Assembly (NCBI GenBank): GCA_014584345.1
Contig: JACTNB010000035.1
Coordinates: forward strand, 1 to 64,000
DNA length: 64,000 nt
Reading direction: 5' to 3'
Source: Planctomycetota bacterium
GTDB lineage: Bacteria > Planctomycetota > Planctomycetia > Planctomycetales > Planctomycetaceae
Below the pieces are notes generated by a model. The model was not told where the DNA came from and made no database searches. It saw nothing but the letters and a program-made list of their open reading frames with translations. Position numbers and translations under genes: made by a program. This document shows, in pieces, positions 51,935 through 59,639 of this stretch. Each line of letters starts with the position of its first letter. Positions within the stretch are counted from its first letter, which is position 1.

Positions 51935-52500
51935 GGTTGCTCCTTTGTGGTTTGCGGTGCGTTCGTGTCAACGTGGCGCACGACGGCGCGGCAGAGAGCG
52001 ATGAACTCTTCGTTTGTCAGCGTGCCTTTGGCGCGGTTAACGTCCCTGCGGAGAATCTGAGCGTTCCCGATGGTGTGCGGTCCGCCACGGGATACGGCGA
52101 GGATGTGATCCATCGATGCGTCCCCCGGACTGAGTGGTTCGCCCGTCAGGGCACAGCGAAAGTCCTGGCGAACCAGGAGATCATGAACTTCCTGAACGGT
52201 CACGGTGTCACTGCTCCTGGTGTTTCTGATTGGCAGTACGTCGTCGAATCGCTCGGAACGGGAGTGCCGCTGTTCGGCCAACCACGCTACGAAGCGAACG
52301 AGGTCGATCCGGCGGCCATCGCCGATGCGAAATCCAGCTCGCTGCCGGTCGCGGTAGAGCTGGCGTTCGCTAGTCACGGTGCCCAACTGCGTCGAGTTGA
52401 GCAGTCGCACGGCCTCCGTCGGCTTCAATGCATTGAGCGAGAGTCGCGAGGGACGTATCGGCAGGGGGGCCGGGTCCGCGCCCGGCACCAGCGTTTCCAA
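51931..52500 (-). CDS. HNH endonuclease with terminase-like N-terminal domain
   Basis: A TTG at 52500 with GGGAGA about eight bases upstream is the best start; 189 residues. The reading frame continues upstream without a better start. Residues about 25-70 (EAVRLLNSTQLGTVTSERQ ... LVRFVAWLAEQ) are the same domain as in the terminase N-terminus. Residues about 100-180 are an HNH nuclease (MDHILAVSRGG, RDVNRAKGTL). DNA-level similarity to the terminase 5-prime end is also obvious, so this is a recent duplication. Confidence 0.82.
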   Translation of the reverse strand: METLVPGADPAPLPIRPSRLSLNALKPTEAVRLLNSTQLGTVTSERQLYRDRQRAGFRIGDGRRIDLVRFVAWLAEQRHSRSERFDDVLPIRNTRSSDTVTVQEVHDLLVRQDFRCALTGEPLSPGDASMDHILAVSRGGPHTIGNAQILRRDVNRAKGTLTNEEFIALCRAVVRHVDTNAPQTTKEQP

Positions 52501-52765
52501 GTGGCTTTCTCCCGTTGTCGAAGGCTGGTTTGACAAAGTGCGGTCAACATGCGTGGAACTCCACTCTCCCAGTCGGACGCCGGTACAGCGGCAATGGCGG
52601 CATTGCGATTCGGCGGCGACTGGCTGTGGCGAATTCGCCAGGACTGAACCATGCTGGAGATCGCTCGCTCCCAAGGATGCGTCACCCGTCGCTGCATCCT
52701 ACCTTCAGATTCCCATTGGGCCACCAATCGCTGAGTGGCACGTTTCCAGTGTTTCGATATCTGTG

Positions 52766-53089
52766 TCACAGCGACTCCAATGGAAGTACCGCACCGAGAC
52801 CGCAGTTGTCGATCACCCATTGCCAGCCCGTTCCTGTGACGGCCACTTTCCGCACGCGGTTTCGGCTGCGGTCGACCTGGCGGATCACGAAATCGCAGCG
52901 TTCCAAGCGACGCATTGTCCGGGACCAGCGGCTCCGTCGGCAGACAGTCGGGGTCTCATCGAGCCAGATCGCTGGGCGATAGGTGATGAACACTCCAGGT
53001 TGGCCAGCCACACGGGCAACGGCGATCAGCATGCGACCGGACGACCTGTCCAGAAGGGGTGTCACAGGAATCTTGTCGGAAGTTGTCAT
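52766..53089 (-). CDS. Hypothetical basic protein
   Basis: 107 residues from the ATG at 53089. The sequence is basic and includes RRSRWSRTMRRLERCDFVIR, a possible nucleic-acid-binding helix, and a beta-rich end (KVAVTGTGWQWVIDNCGLG). The upstream part of the reading frame is low-complexity and is unlikely to be coding. Found beside the repeat-rich gap at 53.3-53.6 kb. No family recognised. Confidence 0.5.
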   Translation of the reverse strand: MTTSDKIPVTPLLDRSSGRMLIAVARVAGQPGVFITYRPAIWLDETPTVCRRSRWSRTMRRLERCDFVIRQVDRSRNRVRKVAVTGTGWQWVIDNCGLGAVLPLESL

Positions 53090-53561
53090 GCGCAGGCGGG
53101 TTGCAATCGAAAATGAAAATCCGGCACGAAAGAAAGAGTGCCATATATCGCGACGGTTCCCCCCGCCGTAACCTCTTGTCTCGCAATGGGAAGGAACCGT
53201 GGCCTGAAATCCCGACGCCACTGGTGGCCGCGTGTCGCGTCGCGGGCCGACCCGGACCCAAAAGGCCAGCCTCCGCGCCGCAACGCGACACGGGCCAACG
53301 TGGGCGACCGTGGTTGGCATCCGCAACGCCCAGCCGCTGGGGGATTCTGTCCTTCTGTCCCCTGATCACACGCGCCGGCACGGAAACGGGGATACGGAAC
53401 GGGGAGAGAGAAGAACGATGGACAGAATGGACACAATTAGTTTTTCTCTCTCTTTGATTCTCTAACTTCTTATCCTTCTGCTGATTCCGCCTTCCGAATT
53501 CTGTCCCAATGTCCCCCGGACAAAACTGCTTCTGTCCGTGGACGGAATCGCGTTTCCGACT
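53090..53561. other. Repeat-rich non-coding interval, candidate replication origin
   Basis: No convincing gene. Several copies of the 8-9-mer TTCTGTCC / GGACAGAA lie at 53344, 53353, 53420 (inverted), 53498 and 53530. About 45 bp near 53434-53478 is markedly AT- and pyrimidine-rich in this GC-rich context. Iterated boxes next to an AT-rich stretch and a primase/helicase gene fit a replication origin, or a promoter with several operators. Confidence 0.5.
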
Positions 53562-55895
53562 TCATGACGTGCGCACCTCCTTGGGACAGAATATTCTGTC
53601 CCGCGCCAGAAGCCGGCAGACGAACTTGGGGCGACCGGCCCCCTCGGGCTTCATGTATGCGGTTTCGATCCGCTCCTGAACGATCAGCGTTTCGCGAATG
53701 GCGTCGTGCTCCTTCTGCGGCCAGCGGTGCTTGCGGGCGATGTCCCGGCTGGGCATCCACTCGTCGCCGTGCTCCCGTTGCCAGGCGGTCAACGTCTCGA
53801 GGACGAGTTGGCACTTTTGCTCGAACTCGCTTTCGTGAAATCGTTGCCCGAGCATGAAGATCGTGCGCCGGACCGTGTGTTCGATGAACGCGCTCGCCCA
53901 CGTGACAGCAGGAACTTCAATCACCGGACTCGTGCCGTGAACGGAACAGGCGTAGATCAAGGCGAGCTGCGTCGCCTTCTCGACCGCTCGCGCCCAGATC
54001 GCCATGACTGGTTCGCTCCCGGACTGGGCGGCCTCGCGGTAGGCGTCGTCGCAGTGGTCCGCGAAGGCTTCCAGGGATTGTTGAGCGTCACTGGTCACCG
54101 GCACGACGAGAGGCGTCGCCTGGCCGCACGATTCATCGCTGAGGTTCCCCCAGCCAGGCGGGCGGAACTTGGACCATTCCCTGGCGACAGCGACAATCGA
54201 CTTTGGGGGATCACGCCAGTCCGGTCGCTTGCGGCGGCCGCGTTCGCCCGCTTCCACCGTGATCAGGCGCGCCAGCAGCCCCTTGTTGAGCATCTTGCCG
54301 GAGAGCGAGGCGTAAAACTCACCGGGAGTGGTCGTGCCGAACAGGACGAGGTGCGGCTGATAGATCAGCCCCGGCTTCTCGCCGGCGCGGTCGCGGATCG
54401 CCCGCCAACCTCCGGCTTCACCGTACAGTTCCAGCAGCATCCCGAACTGGTTGCGGTAGCGGGCCTCCTTGTTGTCCCGCATGTTCTCGAACAGCGTGTC
54501 GATCTCATCATCCTGCTTGAGGATCACCGGATGGCCGATGAGCCGATCTTCGATGCCTTCGCCGCTCGCCGACTTGCCGGCAATCTTGCGGGTCTCTTCC
54601 GCATGCAGCAAAACGCTGGCGTTGACCTTGCGCGGCCAGTCTTTGCCGACGCCAGAACTCGCCAGCGCCAGAATTTGCACATTGGTCCGGATGTTCCCCG
54701 GCTCGCGCACCTTGCGGCCCGTGAGCGTTCCGAGCAGAGCGATCGCACCGACAAATGCCAAGGGACGATTCGGATACGGAGCCGTCGCCAGCGTGAACTG
54801 CATCACATCGTCCACGAATCCCGGAATGTGCAGCAGATGATCGGCCAGCGGACCGGGATCGCCGGCGGAGGACTCGCTCGGCTCATCACAACCTCTCACA
54901 GCGACGATCGACGCGGGCTTCGTGACCTCGGCCACCTGCCCCACCAGCACCGAAATATCGACGTCAGGATCAACCGGCTCATCTCGTGGTTCGTTCAGCA
55001 GCCAACCCCGCGGCTGATTGTGTGGCTTCGTCGCAGCGCTGGCGACTTTGTGTCGCAGTTCCTTTTCGGACCACGGCGGTTCGCACCTCGGATTGAAGTG
55101 GTTGAGTAGCAGCGTCAGCGCCCGTTCGGGATCGATCTCGAATCCGTGGACCAGGACGGTGGCGGCCGTGTAAGTGGCCGCGTGTCCGCCGTTGCCGCTG
55201 ATGGCTGGTGGCAGTTTGTCGAGGTACGCCAAGGCACGACATTCAACGTCGGTTTGCGTCTGGTATGTGGTGATCCGGTCAGGGTGCGACCCTGTGCGCG
55301 CCACGGCATCGGTGCGACCATTGCCCGAGGCAGCAACCGGATCGGTGTTTCCATGCCGGAGCTCAATGACCCGTTTGGCCAGCGCTTCCACGCAGGCTGT
55401 CAGCATCTCGGCCGGCACCACCGCCGGTTCACCCGTGAGGACATCGTATTGCTGGCCGCTCGGATGGATGCTCGGGCCAACGACGGTCTGTCCGCCTGTT
55501 GACCGCAGTTCGACGATCATCTGCCTCGTGAATGGATCACGATGCTGCACTGTTTTCGCGTCGGCAGCGATGTACCACCAGTGCGAGTCGGCTGCACCGG
55601 CCCGCCCCGTTTTCGCTGGTGTTGGCGGCAGATAGTCGGCTGCCAGCGCCCGAGCCTCGGCACAGTCGAGATCGACGTCGACCAGATGCCCGGATGGCTC
55701 CCCGAGGATCAGGCCCAGGTTGGCGGGCTGGTCGAAGTACTGCTCAAGCTCCGGTTCGGTCAGCCGCAGTTGCTCCCATTCCTTGATGACCGGCCGCTTC
55801 TGTTTGAACGGGATCGGCACGACGCACCAGCCGCGGCGCACGTATTCCCGTGCGGCTTCCAGAGGGGTGACAGCGTCATGACCAGCCTGACCCAT
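53562..55895 (-). CDS. PrimPol-type primase-polymerase fused to DUF3987-like helicase/ATPase
   Basis: A 777-residue replication protein. Residues about 10-175 are a bifunctional primase/polymerase domain (VRRGWCVVPIPFKQKRP, LVDVDLDCAEARALA with the DxD, TGGQTVVGPSIHPSG). Residues about 330-620 resemble the DUF3987 ATPase region (ILALASSGVGKDWPRK as Walker A, ILKQDDEIDTLFENM near Walker B). The end is a winged-helix-like section. It probably initiates and unwinds phage DNA. The repeat-rich gap follows its stop. Confidence 0.85.
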   Translation of the reverse strand: MGQAGHDAVTPLEAAREYVRRGWCVVPIPFKQKRPVIKEWEQLRLTEPELEQYFDQPANLGLILGEPSGHLVDVDLDCAEARALAADYLPPTPAKTGRAGAADSHWWYIAADAKTVQHRDPFTRQMIVELRSTGGQTVVGPSIHPSGQQYDVLTGEPAVVPAEMLTACVEALAKRVIELRHGNTDPVAASGNGRTDAVARTGSHPDRITTYQTQTDVECRALAYLDKLPPAISGNGGHAATYTAATVLVHGFEIDPERALTLLLNHFNPRCEPPWSEKELRHKVASAATKPHNQPRGWLLNEPRDEPVDPDVDISVLVGQVAEVTKPASIVAVRGCDEPSESSAGDPGPLADHLLHIPGFVDDVMQFTLATAPYPNRPLAFVGAIALLGTLTGRKVREPGNIRTNVQILALASSGVGKDWPRKVNASVLLHAEETRKIAGKSASGEGIEDRLIGHPVILKQDDEIDTLFENMRDNKEARYRNQFGMLLELYGEAGGWRAIRDRAGEKPGLIYQPHLVLFGTTTPGEFYASLSGKMLNKGLLARLITVEAGERGRRKRPDWRDPPKSIVAVAREWSKFRPPGWGNLSDESCGQATPLVVPVTSDAQQSLEAFADHCDDAYREAAQSGSEPVMAIWARAVEKATQLALIYACSVHGTSPVIEVPAVTWASAFIEHTVRRTIFMLGQRFHESEFEQKCQLVLETLTAWQREHGDEWMPSRDIARKHRWPQKEHDAIRETLIVQERIETAYMKPEGAGRPKFVCRLLARDRIFCPKEVRTS
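53583..53602. promoter_or_regulatory. Perfect 20-bp palindrome GGGACAGAATATTCTGTCCC
   Basis: The palindrome lies inside the end of the PrimPol/helicase gene (it encodes RDRIFCPK) and is built from the same TTCTGTCC box found repeatedly upstream to 53344. A dimeric DNA-binding protein could recognise it. Its coding location means the match must serve the protein sequence as well. Confidence 0.5.
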
Positions 55896-55914
55896 CGTTC
55901 CCGAGGTTCCTCCG

Positions 55915-56499
55915 TTATCGCAATTGCGGGGGCGATGTCAGGCTGACAGTCTTCGTGTGTTTCTGAATCAGTTCAGCGGCCGGACCTGCAGAAGGACGGT
56001 CATCAATCACGTTTCCGGTGGCGATCGCATCCAGCAATACACCGAGGCAGGCTCTCGCATGGGCCAGATGGGAAACGCCGCTCTCTGGATCGTCATTCTG
56101 GCCGTCGAGCCACTGCGCCAAGTGACGCTTGGCGGCGGCGATGTAAACCGTGGCGCGGACTTTCGATGTTCGCCAATTAAATTCTCCGTACTTGCGAGCA
56201 CCGAGTCCCATCACGACCGCTTCCAGAATCTCGGCCGCCGGTGGAATCAGATGGAGTGGGGGTTTGCCGGCCCCGACGCGGTCCTTGGGGTTCTCAGCAG
56301 TGCCGTCCGGATCGAAGATGCGTGGCAGGTCATGCTCGGTCATCAAATCGGTGTCCTCAGAGGGAGTGAGTGCGGCGATGTTGGACCACCACAGGCGGGA
56401 ACACTCGTGTTCCCAGCAGTCCTGACAGAGTCGGAAGTCACTGCCGACCGAATCGGATGACTCGAATTCAGTGCAACAGCGAGCGCAGGGAATCGGCAT
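55915..56499 (-). CDS. dATP/dGTP diphosphohydrolase-like (DUF5664) with zinc finger
   Basis: 194 residues from the ATG at 56499, which overlaps the stop of a tiny upstream ORF (TGATG). The N-terminus carries a zinc-finger-like CARCCTEF ... CQDCW. Residues about 65-190 match the all-alpha nucleotide hydrolase family: KPPLHLIPPAAEILEAVVMG, GARKYGEFNWR, HLAQWLDGQNDDPESG and LAHARACLGVLLDAI. These enzymes act on dATP/dGTP in phage nucleotide metabolism. It likely trims host purine deoxynucleotides. Confidence 0.82.
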   Translation of the reverse strand: MPIPCARCCTEFESSDSVGSDFRLCQDCWEHECSRLWWSNIAALTPSEDTDLMTEHDLPRIFDPDGTAENPKDRVGAGKPPLHLIPPAAEILEAVVMGLGARKYGEFNWRTSKVRATVYIAAAKRHLAQWLDGQNDDPESGVSHLAHARACLGVLLDAIATGNVIDDRPSAGPAAELIQKHTKTVSLTSPPQLR

Positions 56500-56609
56500 C
56501 AGCCTTCCCCGGCGTTGCAGCGGCAACAGAGATGGCAGCGGTGACAGTCAGCACAGCCGGTGCGTTCCTTGCTGCATTCGGTGCAGTGGACGGCGGTCTG
56601 TTCGTTCAA
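56499..56609 (-). CDS. 36-residue cysteine-rich zinc-finger microprotein
   Basis: A short ORF starting at TTG (56609) with AAGGA six bases upstream, ending in TGATG shared with the next gene. The sequence contains eight cysteines and three histidines in 36 residues (HCTECSKERTGCADCHRCH). That density is highly unlikely by chance and fits binding of one or two zinc ions. It may act with the adjacent nucleotide hydrolase, whose own N-terminus is also Cys-rich. Confidence 0.6.
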   Translation of the reverse strand: MNEQTAVHCTECSKERTGCADCHRCHLCCRCNAGEG

Positions 56610-56620
56610 GGCAGTTCCTT

Positions 56621-57034
56621 TCAGTTGGAGAAGAAGTGCGTCAAAGCGGCGACGCAATCAGCGGGATCTGCGGAGCGCGGACGGATGACGGGGATGCCCA
56701 ACTCGTCGGCGAACGTGCATTCCTGTGTTGCGCCGTGGGAGTAACCGGGAACACGGAGCAGCACATCGCAGCGGGCCAGCAGGTGTCGGTCGTAAGCCAG
56801 CCAGGCGGCGTACGGTTTCGGCGAGACGAGATGCCACGCCAGCGTGAGATGCGGAATCAATGGTGTGTACCCGGCCTCCAGGACGGCGTCAGCGATCTTG
56901 ATCACCGCGTGCGTGTTCTGAACCGGGTCCGGTTCGGTAAATGGACCGGCCAGGTAGATCAACGGGACGTGGTCCCGTGATGTCTCACGTTCGACGGTTG
57001 GCAGGGCTTCCGGTTTCGTCAGCGTGGCGATCAT
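56621..57034 (-). CDS. Nucleoside 2-deoxyribosyltransferase-like (DUF4406) protein
   Basis: 137 residues from the ATG at 57034, chosen for AGGA four bases upstream. Family motifs are IYLAGPFTEPD, TPLIPHLTLAWHL, DRHLLARCDVLLRVPGYSHG and ECTFADELGIPV, with the acidic catalytic position in the last. Such proteins exchange or cleave nucleobases of deoxynucleosides or their phosphates. Beside a dNTP diphosphohydrolase it suggests nucleotide-pool remodelling by the phage. Confidence 0.8.
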   Translation of the reverse strand: MIATLTKPEALPTVERETSRDHVPLIYLAGPFTEPDPVQNTHAVIKIADAVLEAGYTPLIPHLTLAWHLVSPKPYAAWLAYDRHLLARCDVLLRVPGYSHGATQECTFADELGIPVIRPRSADPADCVAALTHFFSN

Positions 57035-57057
57035 GCGGTCCTTTTCTGAGATGTCGT

Positions 57058-57738
57058 TCAGCGGCTGTGGAGCAGCCACGGTTCGAAATACGCCTGTTTG
57101 CCATTGAGCACGACGCCGCAGCCGAGGATCGGTTTGTGGGCAAACTTGCGGCCGTATTCGAACTGCATTCGGCTCGCATCAATCCCGCAGCCGACAGAGA
57201 GCCCGAACACGCGGAACTCGGGATTGGCCCACCAGCGAACCCCCGCCTGGTTGTGAAAATGCCCGATGACCGTCGAGCGGAAGTTGTCCTTTGCCTGGCG
57301 GAACGCCGCGTCTTGACCACCGCGCCCGCTGTCACCGTGGGAATAGATGACGCCGTCGATGCGCAACTTGGTGAACCGCGGATGGAAGGTCCAATCGACC
57401 TCCCACATGTCGGCATAGTCACGGAGCAGTTCCGGCGGCAGCCCCGCGGTGACTGCCTGCCGCTCGGTCAGGGCGTCGTGATTCCCAATCAGCCAGTCGG
57501 CCTTGGGGAATGCCTTTGTGAGCGATGCCACCTGTCGTTTCGCACGGGCGTATTCGAGCGTGGCGTTTCGCAGGCTGGGGCTTTTCTCGTGGTACGAAAT
57601 CGAAGCCCAGTCCACGAGATCGCCGATGTGAACCACCCGGTTGATCGCATATCGGTCAGCGATTCGCTGCAGAAAGTCCACGTACCCGGTGCGCATGCCG
57701 GGACAATGCGTGTCCGAGATGATGAGAACTCTAGCCAA
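57058..57738 (-). CDS. Calcineurin-like metallophosphoesterase
   Basis: A 226-residue phosphoesterase. Metal-binding motifs are in order: ISDTHCPG (D-x-H), VVHIGDLVDW (GD), WLIGNHDALTE (GNHD), YSHGDSG and VIGHFHNQAG (GH-x-H). All metal ligands are present. No signal peptide is seen. The start lies 8 bp inside the HNH gene end. Substrate could be nucleotides, DNA ends or a protein phosphate. Confidence 0.88.
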   Translation of the reverse strand: MARVLIISDTHCPGMRTGYVDFLQRIADRYAINRVVHIGDLVDWASISYHEKSPSLRNATLEYARAKRQVASLTKAFPKADWLIGNHDALTERQAVTAGLPPELLRDYADMWEVDWTFHPRFTKLRIDGVIYSHGDSGRGGQDAAFRQAKDNFRSTVIGHFHNQAGVRWWANPEFRVFGLSVGCGIDASRMQFEYGRKFAHKPILGCGVVLNGKQAYFEPWLLHSR

Positions 57739-58234
57739 CCGTAAGCTCCCACTGCTTCACTGCGGCGATGGCAGCCTGCTCCGAATCAAATCGCCCCAGA
57801 CTCAGACGGCCCCCATTTGTTGCGACACGGACTCGCCAGCGCTTTCCCTCTCGGTACACATACCGACATCGCGACGATCCCCAACTCCGATTTCGCTGGT
57901 TCTCCCCATGAGTCACGAGCTTCAGGTTCTCGATTCGATCGTCACTGCGGTCGCGGTTGATGTGGTCAAGGAATCGCGGGTACGAGTCGACTCCATGAAC
58001 ATAGAGCCATACAAGACGCGACCGCTTGTAACTCCGCCCGTTGATCTTGATTCGCCAGTAGCCATTACTTTGCGGGCCGCCTGCCAAGTCGCCGGGCGCG
58101 ACACACTTGTGTTTCACTTTCCAGAACAGTTCTCCATCCCGAAGTTCGAAGAGTGCATGTACCTCATTCCGCGTCAGGTCAAGCGGCTTCAGGTCACACA
58201 GCTTCGGTGTTGTGGCACCGTTAGTTGCTACCAT
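57731..58234 (-). CDS. HNH homing endonuclease with AP2-like DNA-binding domain
   Basis: A 167-residue protein. Residues about 60-110 form an HNH core (SRLVWLYVHG, FLDHINRDRSDDRIENL, LVTHGENQRNR with the Asn and second His). Residues about 120-160 resemble an AP2-type three-strand domain (GKRWRVRVATNGGRLSLGRF). This pair is standard for phage-borne homing endonucleases. It overlaps the phosphoesterase start by 8 bp and is likely a mobile insertion in the replication cluster. Confidence 0.9.
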   Translation of the reverse strand: MVATNGATTPKLCDLKPLDLTRNEVHALFELRDGELFWKVKHKCVAPGDLAGGPQSNGYWRIKINGRSYKRSRLVWLYVHGVDSYPRFLDHINRDRSDDRIENLKLVTHGENQRNRSWGSSRCRYVYREGKRWRVRVATNGGRLSLGRFDSEQAAIAAVKQWELTVG

Positions 58235-58246
58235 GTCGATTCCGGG

Positions 58247-58558
58247 TCAAAGATCCTGTGGGCTTTCGAGTCGCGGCGTGATGCCGGCAAGCACCTTCGG
58301 ATCGGGATGGCCGTCGCGACGGAGGCGCTCCACGATGGCCAGCACCTTCGGCCGGTTGCGGTACCAGAACGCCTCGTCGATCCCATGCAGCAGACGGACG
58401 GCTTCAGTCAGCGCCGCTTTCTCTTTGTCCGTGGTCGCGAGGTTGTACCGGATGTGTGAATCGTCACGCGGGCCACACTCATGTGGATCGCCGCCGTAAC
58501 GGAGGTACGACCCACAGCGCGGACATTCGTGGACGTTCATCGTCCAGGGGTTGGGCAT
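58247..58558 (-). CDS. Hypothetical zinc-binding small protein
   Basis: 103 residues. HECPRCGSYLRYGGDPHECG near the N-terminus provides four Cys/His ligands for a zinc knuckle. The remainder is helical (KAALTEAVRLLHGID, KVLAIVERLRRDG). It follows the phage nucleotide genes on the same strand; no family recognised. Confidence 0.6.
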   Translation of the reverse strand: MPNPWTMNVHECPRCGSYLRYGGDPHECGPRDDSHIRYNLATTDKEKAALTEAVRLLHGIDEAFWYRNRPKVLAIVERLRRDGHPDPKVLAGITPRLESPQDL

Positions 58559-58608
58559 CAGTCTCCGGGCAGCAGGTTGGTGAAACAGTGTTGCCGTCCG
58601 GTCGTGCC

Positions 58609-58863
58609 TCAGAGAATGCGTCCGAGCGGGCTGGCCTTCATGGCGTCGATCGCCTGGCAGGCGATCAGGTGTTCTTCGATCAGGGCATGGTCGTGCGGAC
58701 TGCCCATTTCGGCGTCGGCGATCTCCAGCGATTCCGCCAAGGCGCTCAATCCCTCAATCGCCTTGTAGTACGCCTCACGAATCTCCTGTGCCCGGTGGGC
58801 ATCCATCGTGCGGAAGATCTCTCGCAGGTTGCGTTCGCGTCCTTTTCTGGTCTGGTCGGTCAT
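58609..58863 (-). CDS. Hypothetical helical protein
   Basis: 84 residues from the ATG at 58863, preceded by GGGAGCC. A start at 58947 would add 28 residues. All-helical (EIREAYYKAIEGLSALAESL, ALIEEHLIACQAIDAM). No family recognised. It is in line with the other small phage genes. Confidence 0.55.
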   Translation of the reverse strand: MTDQTRKGRERNLREIFRTMDAHRAQEIREAYYKAIEGLSALAESLEIADAEMGSPHDHALIEEHLIACQAIDAMKASPLGRIL

Positions 58864-59019
58864 CTCTGGCTCCCGTGCTGGTGGTTGGTCTTCACGTGAC
58901 ACATAGAGCCATGATTCCGGAGAGACATCAAGCGCGGTCGCCAGCATTCCGGAGCAATTCTGCAGCTGCGGAACATGTCACGCCGGCGGTGGCAGCCGTA
59001 GCGTGCTGGCAGCGATTGG

Positions 59020-59616
59020 TCAGTTGTTGATCATGGGGATCTGTCGCCGTCGTTCCTCCACGCGAACTGCGAGCATCTCGCGGATCACATCGATGTTGTT
59101 TCGGAACTGTGCATACTTCCGATCAGAAGGCGTGATCGTGATGTTCGTGGCCGGGCACACATACCAGGGCAGAACGTGGCACTCGGACGTGTCGAGTTGC
59201 CAGAGGATAACGATGTCACATGGAGCGTATTTGCCGATCCGGAAGAACCAGCCTTCCGAATGCCCATAGCGACATCGTTTCGTTGCTTTAACGTCAATTC
59301 GGAGCACGCTCTCAACGAGCAGGTCGTAAGGGCACTTGATGCCATTCCTTGTATCGACGTGGAATCCGTGCGATCGCAGGAACTCGGCGGCCGCGTCTTC
59401 GCCCGACCAACCGGTATCGCTATCCGATTCCTTGCGTGCCAGCCCCATTCGATCTGCCACCGCGGGGAAGCCGCCTCGTCGGGCGATCTGATTAGCAAGG
59501 TCGTTCCTGTCCATTCCTTTGAGATCTGCAACGGTGGGGAACCGCCCGAGCGCCTCGGTGACCTCCCGGACTTCGGTTTCAAATCGTTCATCGCTCCACG
59601 GTTGGCGTGGTCGCAT
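59020..59616 (-). CDS. PD-(D/E)XK nuclease-like protein
   Basis: 198 residues from the ATG at 59616, which has GGGAG five bases upstream. Residues about 15-75 are helical and may bind DNA (RNDLANQIARRGGFPAVADR). Residues about 80-165 form a restriction-like nuclease fold: GEDAAAEFLRSHGFHVD, then CPYDLLVESVLRIDVKATK with D ... D-x-K, and DIVILWQLD. It likely cleaves DNA in recombination or repair. It lies directly after the helicase gene. Confidence 0.72.
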   Translation of the reverse strand: MRPRQPWSDERFETEVREVTEALGRFPTVADLKGMDRNDLANQIARRGGFPAVADRMGLARKESDSDTGWSGEDAAAEFLRSHGFHVDTRNGIKCPYDLLVESVLRIDVKATKRCRYGHSEGWFFRIGKYAPCDIVILWQLDTSECHVLPWYVCPATNITITPSDRKYAQFRNNIDVIREMLAVRVEERRRQIPMINN

Positions 59617-59639
59617 ACTGACTCCCATGCAATCTGGAA

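Noticed and set aside
53706..55109. Plus-strand open frame of 467 codons
   Set aside because: Antisense to the PrimPol/helicase gene.
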